From: an uncultured Lachnospiraceae bacterium
GTDB taxonomy: Bacteria > Bacillota > Clostridia > Lachnospirales > Lachnospiraceae
Assembly (NCBI GenBank): GCA_902803155.1
Contig: CADCOU010000186.1
Span: 1 to 10,853, forward strand
DNA: 10,853 nt
Reading direction: 5' to 3'
Shown here piece after piece: positions 1 through 6,411 of the stretch. A program made the position numbers and the translations under genes. The notes beneath the pieces were generated by a model, which worked only from the letters and a program-made list of their open reading frames with translations, made no database searches and was not told the DNA's origin. Position 1 is the first letter of the stretch. The number at the start of each line of letters is the position of its first letter.

Positions 1-1
1 C

Positions 2-787
2 ATCCTTCATGTCATGTATCTGTATGACCAGCTGAAGGATCATCCGGAGATGCCGTTCTATCCGAGAACCTTTATCTTCGGCGCAAAAGCTGCCGCGGGC
101 TACCGCAGGGCAAAGCTGACCATCAAGCTGATCAACTCTGTCGCGGACGTCATCAACAACGACGCCTCCATCGAAGGAAAGATCAAAGTCGTCTTCATCG
201 AAGATTACCGCGTATCCAATGCGGAACTGATCTTTGCAGCAGCGGACGTTTCGGGGCAGATCTCGACTGCATCGAAGGAAGCGTCCGGCACGTCCAACAT
301 GAAGTTCATGCTGAACGGTGCTCCGACCCTCGGAACCATGGATGGTGCCAACGTTGAGATCGTTGAAGAAGTCGGCGCGGAGAACGCGTTTATCTTCGGC
401 CTTTCATCGGAGGAAGTCATCAACTTCGAAAATAACGGAGGATATGATCCGAACTATTACTTCAACACGGATCAGGACATCCGCCGCGTACTGATGGAGC
501 TGATCAACGGGAAGTACTCGAACGGCGATATGGAGCTGTTCCGCGAGATCTACGATTCTCTGCTGACAGACAAGTACGGACGTGCAGACCAGTACTTCAT
601 CCTGGCGGACTTCAAGGATTACGACAGGGCCAGGGCAGAACTCGTGGAAGCTTATCAGGACGAACCGCGCTGGGCAAAGATGGCGATCCTGAACATGGCT
701 TCTTCCGGTAAGTTCACATCCGACCGTACCATCCAGCAGTATGAGGATGACATCTGGCATCAGACGCCGATGAAGGTAACGGTGTAA
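2..787 (+). CDS. glgP: Glycogen/maltodextrin phosphorylase, C-terminal part (5' end outside window)
   Basis: GT35 alpha-glucan phosphorylase, which releases glucose-1-phosphate from glycogen or maltodextrins in the cytoplasm. The reading frame is open from base 2 (ILHV before the first Met at 14), so this is the last ~261 residues of a protein normally of 750-850. Seen directly: the family block EDYRVSNAELIFAAADVS, then ISTASKEASGTSNMKF, whose NMK lysine (codon 302-304) corresponds to the pyridoxal-phosphate lysine of characterised phosphorylases, then TLGTMDGANVEI. The C-terminus ends in the usual way (W..MAILNMASSGKFTSDRTI..Y..DIW), so the gene is intact at this end. Substrate preference (glycogen versus maltodextrin) cannot be told from this part. 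It converges on the GH18 gene with a shared terminator between them. Confidence 0.96.
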   Translation: MLHVMYLYDQLKDHPEMPFYPRTFIFGAKAAAGYRRAKLTIKLINSVADVINNDASIEGKIKVVFIEDYRVSNAELIFAAADVSGQISTASKEASGTSNMKFMLNGAPTLGTMDGANVEIVEEVGAENAFIFGLSSEEVINFENNGGYDPNYYFNTDQDIRRVLMELINGKYSNGDMELFREIYDSLLTDKYGRADQYFILADFKDYDRARAELVEAYQDEPRWAKMAILNMASSGKFTSDRTIQQYEDDIWHQTPMKVTV

Positions 788-826
788 AGACAGAACCGGA
801 TATCTGAAGTCAAAGAAATAAGAATT

Positions 827-858
827 CGGAGGAGGCATGCAGGTGCAGGCCTCCTCCG
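827..858. terminator. Bidirectional intrinsic terminator between the phosphorylase and GH18 genes
   Basis: Perfect 10-bp stem CGGAGGAGGC / GCCTCCTCCG with a 12-nt loop. On the plus strand it is followed by ATTATTT. On the minus strand it is followed by AATTCTTATTTCTTT. It sits 40 bases after the phosphorylase stop and about 100 bases beyond the GH18 stop, so it can serve both convergent genes. Confidence 0.85.
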
Positions 859-957
859 ATTATTTACAACTCATAATGGTGAATGACATCCCGGAATGCT
901 TCTTCGCCTTGAGCGATGCTCCTTAGGCGCTGGTATACCATGGAAACGGACGGTGTG

Positions 958-3228
958 TTATCCTTCTGCCTCCGTCTGGACACCGCCTTCGGTTTCCGCA
1001 GGCATCTCTTCGATCAGCTGTGTTTCCAGGGAGACCGCCTCTTCCGGCGTCTTCTCCATGGAATCCGTGATGGTCTCCCAGATATTATCCGTCTCGAATC
1101 CAAGAACCCAGATCGCGGTACCGCCAAGATCATACTTTGAAGTCAGCAGGACCTTGCGCTGCAGGGACTTTGCGTTCTCGATCCAGATCTCACACAGGAC
1201 GCCGTCATCGGTATACCAGCCGACATAGTCCTGCGCGCATGCGGCATCCCAGGTGGGTGTAAGCTTCCAGGAATCCAGAGTGTTCTCTACCGCACGCATG
1301 GACAGTTCTTCGCTGTTCACATAAGTGTTTCCGCTTTCGTCGGAAGAGGTATACCAGATCCTGGTATAGAACGGAACCGCACTGATGAGCTTGCCTGCAG
1401 GCACTCCCATTGCCAGAAGGTTCTGAATGGCATCCTCCTCGTATGATAAAGACGCGACCGATCCGGCGGCTCCGCCCGCATAGTGCTCATCGTAGCCCAT
1501 GTTGATCAGGTAGTCACAGACCGATGCGATCTCCACACGGTTCAGATAGGTATTGAAATCATAAGGAGGAACGAGGTCCACACTGAGGACCAGCTTCTTC
1601 CTGCGGCACGCGATGGATAGTTCGCGCAGAAACTGGGAGAAGCAGAGCCCGTCGGCTTCCTCCACATATTCGAAGTCGATATTGATGCCGTCAAGGTTAT
1701 ACTCCTCTGCGTAGGCGAGAAGCTGTTTTATACAGTTCCTTCTTGCCGCAGTAGAGGCAAGCATAACCGAAGTGTCCATACCGGATGAGAAATCATCGAC
1801 CAGACCCCAGACCTGCAGGTCTTTTGCATGGGCCTTCTTTACATATCCGGCAGAAGCTTTGGAATCCACCTCACCGTCATTGCTCGAGAGGGAGAACCAG
1901 GTCGGGCTGATGACATCTACACCTGTCATCGCGGATGTCGCATCTTCGAAGGTATTGTTGCCGTCTTTCGTTGAAATCATGTGCCAGACAACAGAAACCT
2001 TTCCGTCGGGAGCGACAGAGGTATACTCCTGCGGAGTAAATCCTTCATTGAGAATGTTGACCTCGGCGGGCTGCGACATGCGGTTTGACTTCACGTATCC
2101 GATGAATCCGTCAGGCGTAAGGACCTGCAGCCATCGATCGGTCTGATCCAGGACCATCACCCGGTCTCCCTTGTTCAGATCCGTGAGGATCGGACTCTTG
2201 ATACCGCCCTGATAACGTACGGCAGCATCCTTGGCAGCCTCCGCGGTCAGCGTATTTCCCCAATCATTGCGCAGATAAATGTGTTTCGTTTCTTTCTCAT
2301 ATGAGCAGGTGACATTTGTGTATTCCGCGATAAAGTTCATGCTCAGATAGAGATCGGAAGACTGTTCGGGGCGCAGCAGGATAATCTCCTTATAGGAGGC
2401 TTCCGACGTGGGATCACTGGTCAACGCACCGTCGATCACCGTATAGGAAGTCGAGTTGATCGGAATCTCAAAGGTTTCGAGCGGCGTGGTAAAGAGGATG
2501 CTGTGCAGCGTCTCGTCCCAGTAGAATCGTTCATTCAGAGAACTGCGCACCAGTTCATAAGGAATGTACAGAGCCCCGGAACCTGAAACAAGCGCGCGCT
2601 CTTTTGTATTATGGTCCTGGAGGACGATGGCAGCTTCATTTGCAGCCATGTCCCCGAAGTATTCCGTATAGGACATCCGTTTGCTGGTCGGTGTATACTT
2701 TCGGATCAGAACGACGGAGACGGCGGCGACTGCGATCAGCAGAAGAGAGAGAAGAATGTTTCTGCCGATGTGGGAGGGACGGCGCTTTGATGTATCCGTC
2801 CGGACTGCCGGCGCTGCTTTTTTTGCCGTGATGCTGCCGCGGGAGCTGTCCTCCGGACGCGGCGCAGGGGCATCCGCTGATTCTTCGGACAGATCCGGAG
2901 CCGGTCCGCTGTCTTCAGCGGAATCGGATGAACGGCCGGTCTGCGCAGTATTGTCATCCGGTCCGGATGTGCGGCCGGCCTGATCAGAACTGTCATCCGG
3001 AACAGAGCGCCGGGAACCTGCCTGCCGCCGCTGCGCGGCAAGCTCAGCAACCTCGCGGTCTGTCTCGGCGATCGCTTCTTCGAGTTCTCTTCTGCGCAGC
3101 GCTTCGGCGATCACTTCATCTGCCTCGAGGAGCGCGTCATTGAGTTCCTCCAGTCCGGTATCCGGGAGGTTTTCATCGGAAGGAAATAGTATATCTTTAC
3201 TGTTCTTACGGTTTTTGTCGTCCTGCAT
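958..3228 (-). CDS. Membrane-anchored extracellular GH18-type glycosidase with SH3-like domain
   Basis: A 756-residue protein. Residues 1-157 are predicted cytoplasmic: a charged, Glu/Ala-rich helical (possibly coiled-coil) stretch at about 24-70, then a Ser/Asp/Pro-rich linker. One membrane helix lies at about 158-176, with no cleavable signal. Outside follow a copper-amine-oxidase-N-like stalk domain (about 184-320), an SH3-like cell-wall-binding module (about 335-385, with GDRVMVLDQTDRWLQV and GFIGYV) and a GH18 domain (about 410-720). The GH18 signature is DGINIDFE at 513-520, with E520 as the likely acid/base; the Asn in place of the middle Asp is common in the YaaH/SleL/YdhD-like branch. 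Later markers are INMGYDEH and a C-terminal barrel strand AIWVLGFE. An acidic tail closes the protein. A role in cleaving peptidoglycan or another N-acetylglucosamine polymer at the cell surface is inferred. The start at 3228 has AGAAGGG about 10 bases upstream. A weak -10 candidate (TATGAT on the minus strand) lies at 3256-3261. Confidence 0.9.
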   Translation of the reverse strand: MQDDKNRKNSKDILFPSDENLPDTGLEELNDALLEADEVIAEALRRRELEEAIAETDREVAELAAQRRQAGSRRSVPDDSSDQAGRTSGPDDNTAQTGRSSDSAEDSGPAPDLSEESADAPAPRPEDSSRGSITAKKAAPAVRTDTSKRRPSHIGRNILLSLLLIAVAAVSVVLIRKYTPTSKRMSYTEYFGDMAANEAAIVLQDHNTKERALVSGSGALYIPYELVRSSLNERFYWDETLHSILFTTPLETFEIPINSTSYTVIDGALTSDPTSEASYKEIILLRPEQSSDLYLSMNFIAEYTNVTCSYEKETKHIYLRNDWGNTLTAEAAKDAAVRYQGGIKSPILTDLNKGDRVMVLDQTDRWLQVLTPDGFIGYVKSNRMSQPAEVNILNEGFTPQEYTSVAPDGKVSVVWHMISTKDGNNTFEDATSAMTGVDVISPTWFSLSSNDGEVDSKASAGYVKKAHAKDLQVWGLVDDFSSGMDTSVMLASTAARRNCIKQLLAYAEEYNLDGINIDFEYVEEADGLCFSQFLRELSIACRRKKLVLSVDLVPPYDFNTYLNRVEIASVCDYLINMGYDEHYAGGAAGSVASLSYEEDAIQNLLAMGVPAGKLISAVPFYTRIWYTSSDESGNTYVNSEELSMRAVENTLDSWKLTPTWDAACAQDYVGWYTDDGVLCEIWIENAKSLQRKVLLTSKYDLGGTAIWVLGFETDNIWETITDSMEKTPEEAVSLETQLIEEMPAETEGGVQTEAEG

Positions 3229-3326
3229 GTCAGGCTTACCCTTCTTTGATCAGTTATCATACCTGTTCAGAATCTCTTAACCGTAAGTATATCAATTCAA
3301 AAAGTCTGTTTGACGCAGAAAATCTT

Positions 3327-3405
3327 AAAAAAGCCCGAATACTCCTGTAAGATTCCTCGGCATGGCGGGGCAGCCTGAAGCGGCAGAACGACAGGGTATC
3401 CGGGC
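3327..3405 (-). terminator. Large structured hairpin with U6 tract downstream of the small-protein gene (terminator or small structured RNA)
   Basis: On the minus strand, GCCCGGATAC-CCTGT (starting at 3405) can pair with ACAGG-a-GTATTCGGGC (ending at 3333): about 15 pairs with one G-U and one bulged A. TTTTTT (3332-3327) follows directly. The loop of about 42 nt is GC-rich, with small inner pairings such as GGC..GCC. The 3' side is a textbook intrinsic terminator, but the loop is much longer than usual. It lies 13 bases beyond the stop of the small-protein gene and about 100 bases before the GH18 start. It therefore probably ends the small gene's transcript. A stable small RNA cut from the 3' UTR is also possible. 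Confidence 0.65.
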
Positions 3406-3417
3406 CCGCAGACCGCA

Positions 3418-3756
3418 CTATCCGCACCAGAGCGGACTGTCCGGAGTATCCCCCGGAAACCGGCGGGGACTTCTTCTGCCGGCCGCAGGACCCGGCATTC
3501 TGTCCGGCCGGTCCGGTCCGTCGATCTTTGTAAAATCGATCTCAGAGATCTTTTGAGAGCCGCTGCCATCCGGAATAAAGTCCATCATATAGGATACGCC
3601 TTCCCTGAGACACGTGGCTGCAACCTGACCGGGTTCCGCCTCCTTTCCTTCCAGGCAGATCCGAATCCCGGCCCGGGCGTATTCCTGCAGGAGTTCATAC
3701 ATTCCCCGGCACTGCCTGCGGCGGCTGCCTATCTGTTCAATCTTGTCGTGTTTCAT
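3418..3756 (-). CDS. Small uncharacterised protein (112 aa)
   Basis: I do not recognise a named family. The start at 3756 was chosen because AAAGGAT lies 9 bases upstream; the longer version from 3807 has no ribosome site. The first ~78 residues look like a real compact domain: basic N-terminus MKHDKIEQIGSRRRQCRG, helix MYELLQEYARAGIRICLEGKE, then AEPGQVAATCLREGVSYMMDF and IPDGSGSQKISEIDFTKI. From memory, and without certainty, small Lachnospiraceae proteins share the pattern EYxxAGIxIxLEGxxAxPxxIAxxCxRE..YMxDY. The last ~34 residues are Pro/Arg/Gly-rich and encoded by CCGG-rich DNA, so they look like an appended, probably disordered tail. No signal peptide or membrane segment is visible. It appears monocistronic: own promoter at 3908-3936 and a hairpin terminator after the stop. 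Confidence 0.65.
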   Translation of the reverse strand: MKHDKIEQIGSRRRQCRGMYELLQEYARAGIRICLEGKEAEPGQVAATCLREGVSYMMDFIPDGSGSQKISEIDFTKIDGPDRPDRMPGPAAGRRSPRRFPGDTPDSPLWCG

Positions 3757-3901
3757 ACAACCAGATCCTTTCAAAAATACAAAACTGCTGATCAGTGCCG
3801 CGGTCATATCGCCCGCAGCCGCATGCTGCGATCCGTCTCCGCATCCGGAGGTGCTGTGTGATGTATCCTGCCTGCTATTTCAGAAACAGAGCGCTGCCTG
3901 C
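3757..3901 (-). promoter_or_regulatory. Long 5' leader of the small-protein gene, with possible hairpins
   Basis: If transcription starts about 7 bases after the minus-strand -10 element at 3908-3913, the leader is about 145 nt. On the minus strand it contains CAGAG..CTCTG, CTCCG-gatg-CGGAG and CGCAGC-atgcg-GCTGCG, each able to form a short hairpin. I cannot match it to a known riboswitch, and no terminator-like U tract is seen inside. A leader this long for a 112-residue gene suggests regulation, but this is inference. Confidence 0.35.
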
Positions 3902-3907
3902 ACTCTG

Positions 3908-3936
3908 ATTATATATGTCTGACAATTCGCGTACAA
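3908..3936 (-). promoter_or_regulatory. Sigma-A type promoter for the small-protein gene
   Basis: Minus strand TTGTAC, 17-bp spacer, TATAAT (-35 at 3936-3931, -10 at 3913-3908). The -10 is perfect and the spacing ideal. Inverted 6-bp arms ACAATT (3922-3927) and AATTGT (3943-3948) flank the -35 box and could be an operator. No other minus-strand gene lies between this and the small-protein start. Confidence 0.65.
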
Positions 3937-4324
3937 AGAACTAATTGTGTGACAGATGGCGATTTGTGGAAATGGATAACAGATCCGGCGGAATTGCAGG
4001 GAAAGGTCATAGAGCAGGATTCCGGATCCGCAGATGGAAAGAGATATCCGGGAGTTTTCTGTAAGATATTCCGAAAACCGGTTACGAAAATGTGCGCAGG
4101 ATACTAATATAAAATGCAATATAAAGTATAAGAGATGGGCGATGATACATATCAGGATGCGATCGATGTGCCTGCCTCCGGTCAGAAATGATTGAAACAA
4201 TGCTATAAACATGATAGGGTTTATTATAGTTTATCGGAAAATACCGGGATATCAGAAGAAACCGTCTGAGAATAATCGTTCATTGCAGCGCGGATAGAGC
4301 ATCAGGACAGTACGGAGGAAAACG
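3937..4324. other. Intergenic region without a convincing gene
   Basis: AT-rich stretch between the divergent small-protein promoter and the LRR gene. I see no credible coding frame. It must hold the LRR gene's promoter, but no good -35/-10 pair is evident. Candidates are TTGAAA at 4192-4197 and AT-rich -10-like runs around 4204-4230. A 6-bp inverted repeat ATAAAC..GTTTAT lies at about 4205-4224. The last bases carry the LRR ribosome site CGGAGGAAAACG. Confidence 0.5.
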
Positions 4325-5893
4325 ATGAGAAGAAGATGGAGGATATGGACCGTAGTCTTCTGCCTGCTGTTTGCATTGCATGTAAATGCACAGGAACAGG
4401 AAACGGAGGGGTATTATGAAGATTTTACCTACAGGATTCTGGAAGACGGCAGCGCAGAGATCACATACTACAGCGGTGATGACGGATATGTTTGTATACC
4501 GGACGAGATAGAAGGTCATCCGGTTACCGGTATAGGTTACGATGCTTTCGGATACAAGGAAGAGCTTTCGAGTGTGGAACTGCCGGAAGGGTTAAAGACT
4601 ATCGGGGACAGTGCGTTCTATGGCTGCAGCAGCCTGTCGTGGATCACGCTCCCGGACAGCCTGGAAAAGATACAGGACTATGCTTTCGGGGGCTGCGAAA
4701 GTCTGGAGAGCCTTGATCTTCCGGATGGTGTCAGGGAGATAGAAGGTAATCCGTTCCGGGGCTGCAGTACGGAGATCTATGTCTCACCGGATCAGTTAAG
4801 TTATGCCGCAATCGATGGTGTGCTGTTCAGTAAGACGGATAAAAAACTGATATACTGCCCGGCGGATGTCAGCGATTATTCTGTTCCGGCGGGAATCCGG
4901 GAGATCGGGGATTATGCGTTTGCCGGATGCAGCAGCCTGTACAGCATAGAGTTTCCGGAAAGCCTTGTCAGTATCGGGGAATGTGCGTTTTATAACTGCG
5001 AGAACCTGTCGGAGATCGGCTTTAAGGAAGGACTGATCAGCATCGGAACAGAAGCTTTTGAATACTGTGAGTCAATAGAGGATCTCCGCCTCCCTTCAAG
5101 CGTGAAAGAGATCGGGGATTATGCGTTTGAGGGCTGCGACTATCTGGAGGAGGTCCGGCTTCCGGACAGCCTGGAAAGCATGGGCAATAATGTCTTCTAT
5201 GACTGTGAAGACCTGGAGACTATCGAGATCCCGGACGGAGTGACGGATTTTAAGAACAATCCTTTCAGCTGCAACAGGGTCGACATAAAAGTCTCTCCGG
5301 AGAATCCGGGACTTGCGACAATCAGCGGCGTGCTGTTCAACAAGAAAGATAAGAGACTGATCTGCTATCCGGGGAACGAGACAACCTATTCGGTTCCGAA
5401 CGGGATCAAGGCGATCGGAAACGGAGCGTTCAGTGAATGCACGGAACTGGTAAGCGTAGAGCTTCCGGAGACCGTAACTTCGATCGGGGAAAAGGCTTTC
5501 TATGACTGCTATGAGCTGACGGAGATAAATCTGCCGGAAGGGATCGATACCATCAGTGACTTTGCATTCAGCTTCTGCGGAAAACTTACCGGGATAGAAT
5601 TGCCGGAGACAGTGATCCGCATCGGGGACTATGCGTTCAATTCATGCAGCAGTATTACCTCCATGGAACTTCCGGAAGGGCTGGTCGGCATAGGGGAAGG
5701 AGCGTTTTCCGGCTGTTACGAACTGGAAAGTCTGACCGTACCGGACAGTGTTACGGATATCGGGGAATATGCCTTCGACGGACAGGGAGATATGACTGTC
5801 ATGGTTACCAAAGGTTCTTATGCAGCACAGTACTGCAAAGAGAATAACATCCAGTATACCTATCCGGATGCGGACAATTGGCTGAACGGATAA
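4325..5893 (+). CDS. Secreted BspA-like leucine-rich repeat protein
   Basis: A 522-residue protein with a signal peptide (MRRRW.., hydrophobic core 8-19, likely cut after HVNA at about 22). It consists almost wholly of TpLRR/BspA-type repeats (LRR_5), about 23 residues each, with the motif LP.sv..IGdyAF.gC.sL..i.LP from about 64 to 486. Two non-LRR islands interrupt them: NPFRGC...VLFSKTDKKLIYCP (142-189) and NPFSCN...VLFNKKDKRLICYP (312-359). The closing segment VTKGSYAAQYCKENNIQYTY (494-513) is the usual end cap. I see no LPXTG, dockerin, SLH or membrane anchor, so it is probably released or held loosely. Such proteins are often linked to adhesion or protein binding; the ligand here is unknown. 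The start is supported by GGAGG ahead of the ATG at 4325. The downstream hairpin at 5924-5943 may also end this transcript. Confidence 0.93.
   Translation: MRRRWRIWTVVFCLLFALHVNAQEQETEGYYEDFTYRILEDGSAEITYYSGDDGYVCIPDEIEGHPVTGIGYDAFGYKEELSSVELPEGLKTIGDSAFYGCSSLSWITLPDSLEKIQDYAFGGCESLESLDLPDGVREIEGNPFRGCSTEIYVSPDQLSYAAIDGVLFSKTDKKLIYCPADVSDYSVPAGIREIGDYAFAGCSSLYSIEFPESLVSIGECAFYNCENLSEIGFKEGLISIGTEAFEYCESIEDLRLPSSVKEIGDYAFEGCDYLEEVRLPDSLESMGNNVFYDCEDLETIEIPDGVTDFKNNPFSCNRVDIKVSPENPGLATISGVLFNKKDKRLICYPGNETTYSVPNGIKAIGNGAFSECTELVSVELPETVTSIGEKAFYDCYELTEINLPEGIDTISDFAFSFCGKLTGIELPETVIRIGDYAFNSCSSITSMELPEGLVGIGEGAFSGCYELESLTVPDSVTDIGEYAFDGQGDMTVMVTKGSYAAQYCKENNIQYTYPDADNWLNG
4556..5575 (+). repeat. 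Internal tandem duplication, two 170-residue blocks, in the LRR gene
   Basis: Residues 78-247 and 248-417 align without offset change. NPF is at 142 and 312, GVLF at 165 and 335, YSVP at 185 and 355, LPEG/LPSS at 86 and 256, and the GI.xIG.xAF repeat at 190 and 360. The two copies are clearly diverged, including at the DNA level, so the duplication is not recent. Each block holds six or so LRRs plus one island. Confidence 0.8.
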
Positions 5894-5917
5894 ATGGCCT
5901 GTATGTGAACCGTAAAG

Positions 5918-5943
5918 AAAAAAAACCCGCCATAAGGCGGGTT
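5918..5943 (-). terminator. Intrinsic terminator of the ferredoxin gene
   Basis: On the minus strand, AACCCGCC-ttat-GGCGGGTT runs into an unbroken T tract (plus-strand A8 at 5918-5925, partly in the stem). It lies about 24 bases beyond the ferredoxin stop. In the plus direction the stem is followed by CTTCATGTTC, a weaker U tract, so it may partly serve the convergent LRR gene. Confidence 0.88.
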
Positions 5944-5966
5944 CTTCATGTTCATGAGAAAAATTC

Positions 5967-6137
5967 TCACGGAGCCTCGATTGCTCCGGTCGGGCAGGCG
6001 TCAGCGCAGGTTCCGCACTCGATGCAGGCATCCGCGTCGATGACATACTTTCCATCACCTTCAGAGATAGCGCCTACCGGGCACTCTTCTGCACAGGTTC
6101 CGCAAGCAACACATTCGTCAGTAATTGTGTAAGCCAT
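5967..6137 (-). CDS. 2[4Fe-4S] ferredoxin
   Basis: A 56-residue clostridial-type ferredoxin carrying two low-potential [4Fe-4S] clusters, a cytoplasmic electron carrier for anaerobic metabolism. It starts MAYTITDECVACGTCAEECP and ends ACPTGAIEAP. The two cluster motifs CxxCxxCxxxCP are both complete: C9, C12, C15, C19 and C38, C41, C44, C48 (approximate numbering). Length and the pseudo-twofold halves are typical of the family. The ribosome site AGGAGGAA sits 6 bases before the ATG at 6137. It has its own promoter and terminator, so it is a single-gene unit, divergent from the DUF1858 gene. Overlapping plus-strand frames are antisense shadows. Confidence 0.97.
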   Translation of the reverse strand: MAYTITDECVACGTCAEECPVGAISEGDGKYVIDADACIECGTCADACPTGAIEAP

Positions 6138-6159
6138 TATCAGTTCCTCCTTAATGATT

Positions 6160-6176
6160 ATTTATGCTGCATAAAT
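6160..6176. promoter_or_regulatory. 17-bp perfect inverted repeat in the ferredoxin leader
   Basis: ATTTATGC-t-GCATAAAT, arms of 8 bp around one base, overlapped by direct copies of AATGATT at 6153-6159 and 6174-6180. A one-base loop is too tight for RNA, so a dimeric regulator site on DNA is the better reading. It lies between the ferredoxin promoter and ribosome site. The cognate regulator is unknown. Confidence 0.5.
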
Positions 6177-6186
6177 GATTCATTTC

Positions 6187-6204
6187 AACTCCCCATACGG
6201 AGTT
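6187..6204. promoter_or_regulatory. 6-bp inverted repeat near the ferredoxin transcription start
   Basis: AACTCC-ccatac-GGAGTT, perfect arms with a 6-base spacer, just after the predicted start of the ferredoxin transcript. It could be an mRNA 5' stem-loop (stability) or an operator. Confidence 0.35.
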
Positions 6205-6212
6205 CTGAGCAC

Positions 6213-6242
6213 ATCATAATACAGCATACACAGATAGTACAA
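6213..6242 (-). promoter_or_regulatory. Promoter of the ferredoxin gene
   Basis: Minus strand TTGTAC (6242-6237), 18-bp spacer, TATGAT (6218-6213). An overlapping TATTAT (6221-6216) would give 15-bp spacing. The leader would be about 70 nt. Confidence 0.6.
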
Positions 6243-6328
6243 GATAACCTTTGACAGTTAACTTGAATGCGGGTTAGCGATGCAAAACCGCTGTTTGACA
6301 GAGAGAAATTAAATTGAGCAAAATGTAC

Positions 6329-6357
6329 TTGCGGAAGAAACACTGACGTTATATAAT
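6329..6357 (+). promoter_or_regulatory. Promoter of the DUF1858 gene
   Basis: TTGCGG, 17-bp spacer, perfect TATAAT, about 55 bases before the start codon. Two further TTTGACAG copies upstream (6250-6257 and 6294-6301) contain perfect -35 hexamers but have no good -10 partner. Confidence 0.7.
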
Positions 6358-6371
6358 TCCGTAAGACGCGC

Positions 6372-6392
6372 ATATAGTATCGCGCACTATAT
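6372..6392 (+). promoter_or_regulatory. Inverted repeat in the DUF1858 leader
   Basis: ATATAGT-atcgcgc-ACTATAT, 7-bp perfect arms with a 7-base loop. It lies just after the expected transcription start and ends 6 bases before the GGAGG ribosome site. It may be an operator or a weak mRNA stem-loop. Confidence 0.4.
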
Positions 6393-6411
6393 TATAACGG
6401 AGGAAAGACAT

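Noticed and set aside
3362..3556. Plus-strand 64-codon frame over the hairpin and the end of the small gene
   Set aside because: Pro/Gly/Arg-rich translation of GC-rich structured DNA, no ribosome site, no domain.
3880..4212. Minus-strand 110-codon open frame with hydrophobic stretches
   Set aside because: No ribosome site, odd Cys/Ile/His-rich composition, and the consensus promoter for the next minus-strand gene lies inside its end. It looks like an AT-rich chance frame.
4906..5660. Recurring ATCGGGGA(T/C)TATGCGTT segments that could suggest a CRISPR-like or direct repeat array
   Set aside because: They encode the conserved IGDYAF motif of successive LRR units within one open reading frame.
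5878..6132. Plus-strand 84-codon frame over the ferredoxin
   Set aside because: Antisense shadow of the ferredoxin, whose eight cysteines and ribosome site decide the strand.
6185..6373. Minus-strand 62-codon frame in the ferredoxin/DUF1858 control region
   Set aside because: It overlaps two promoters and several inverted repeats, has no ribosome site, and the translation is low in charged residues and Cys-rich.
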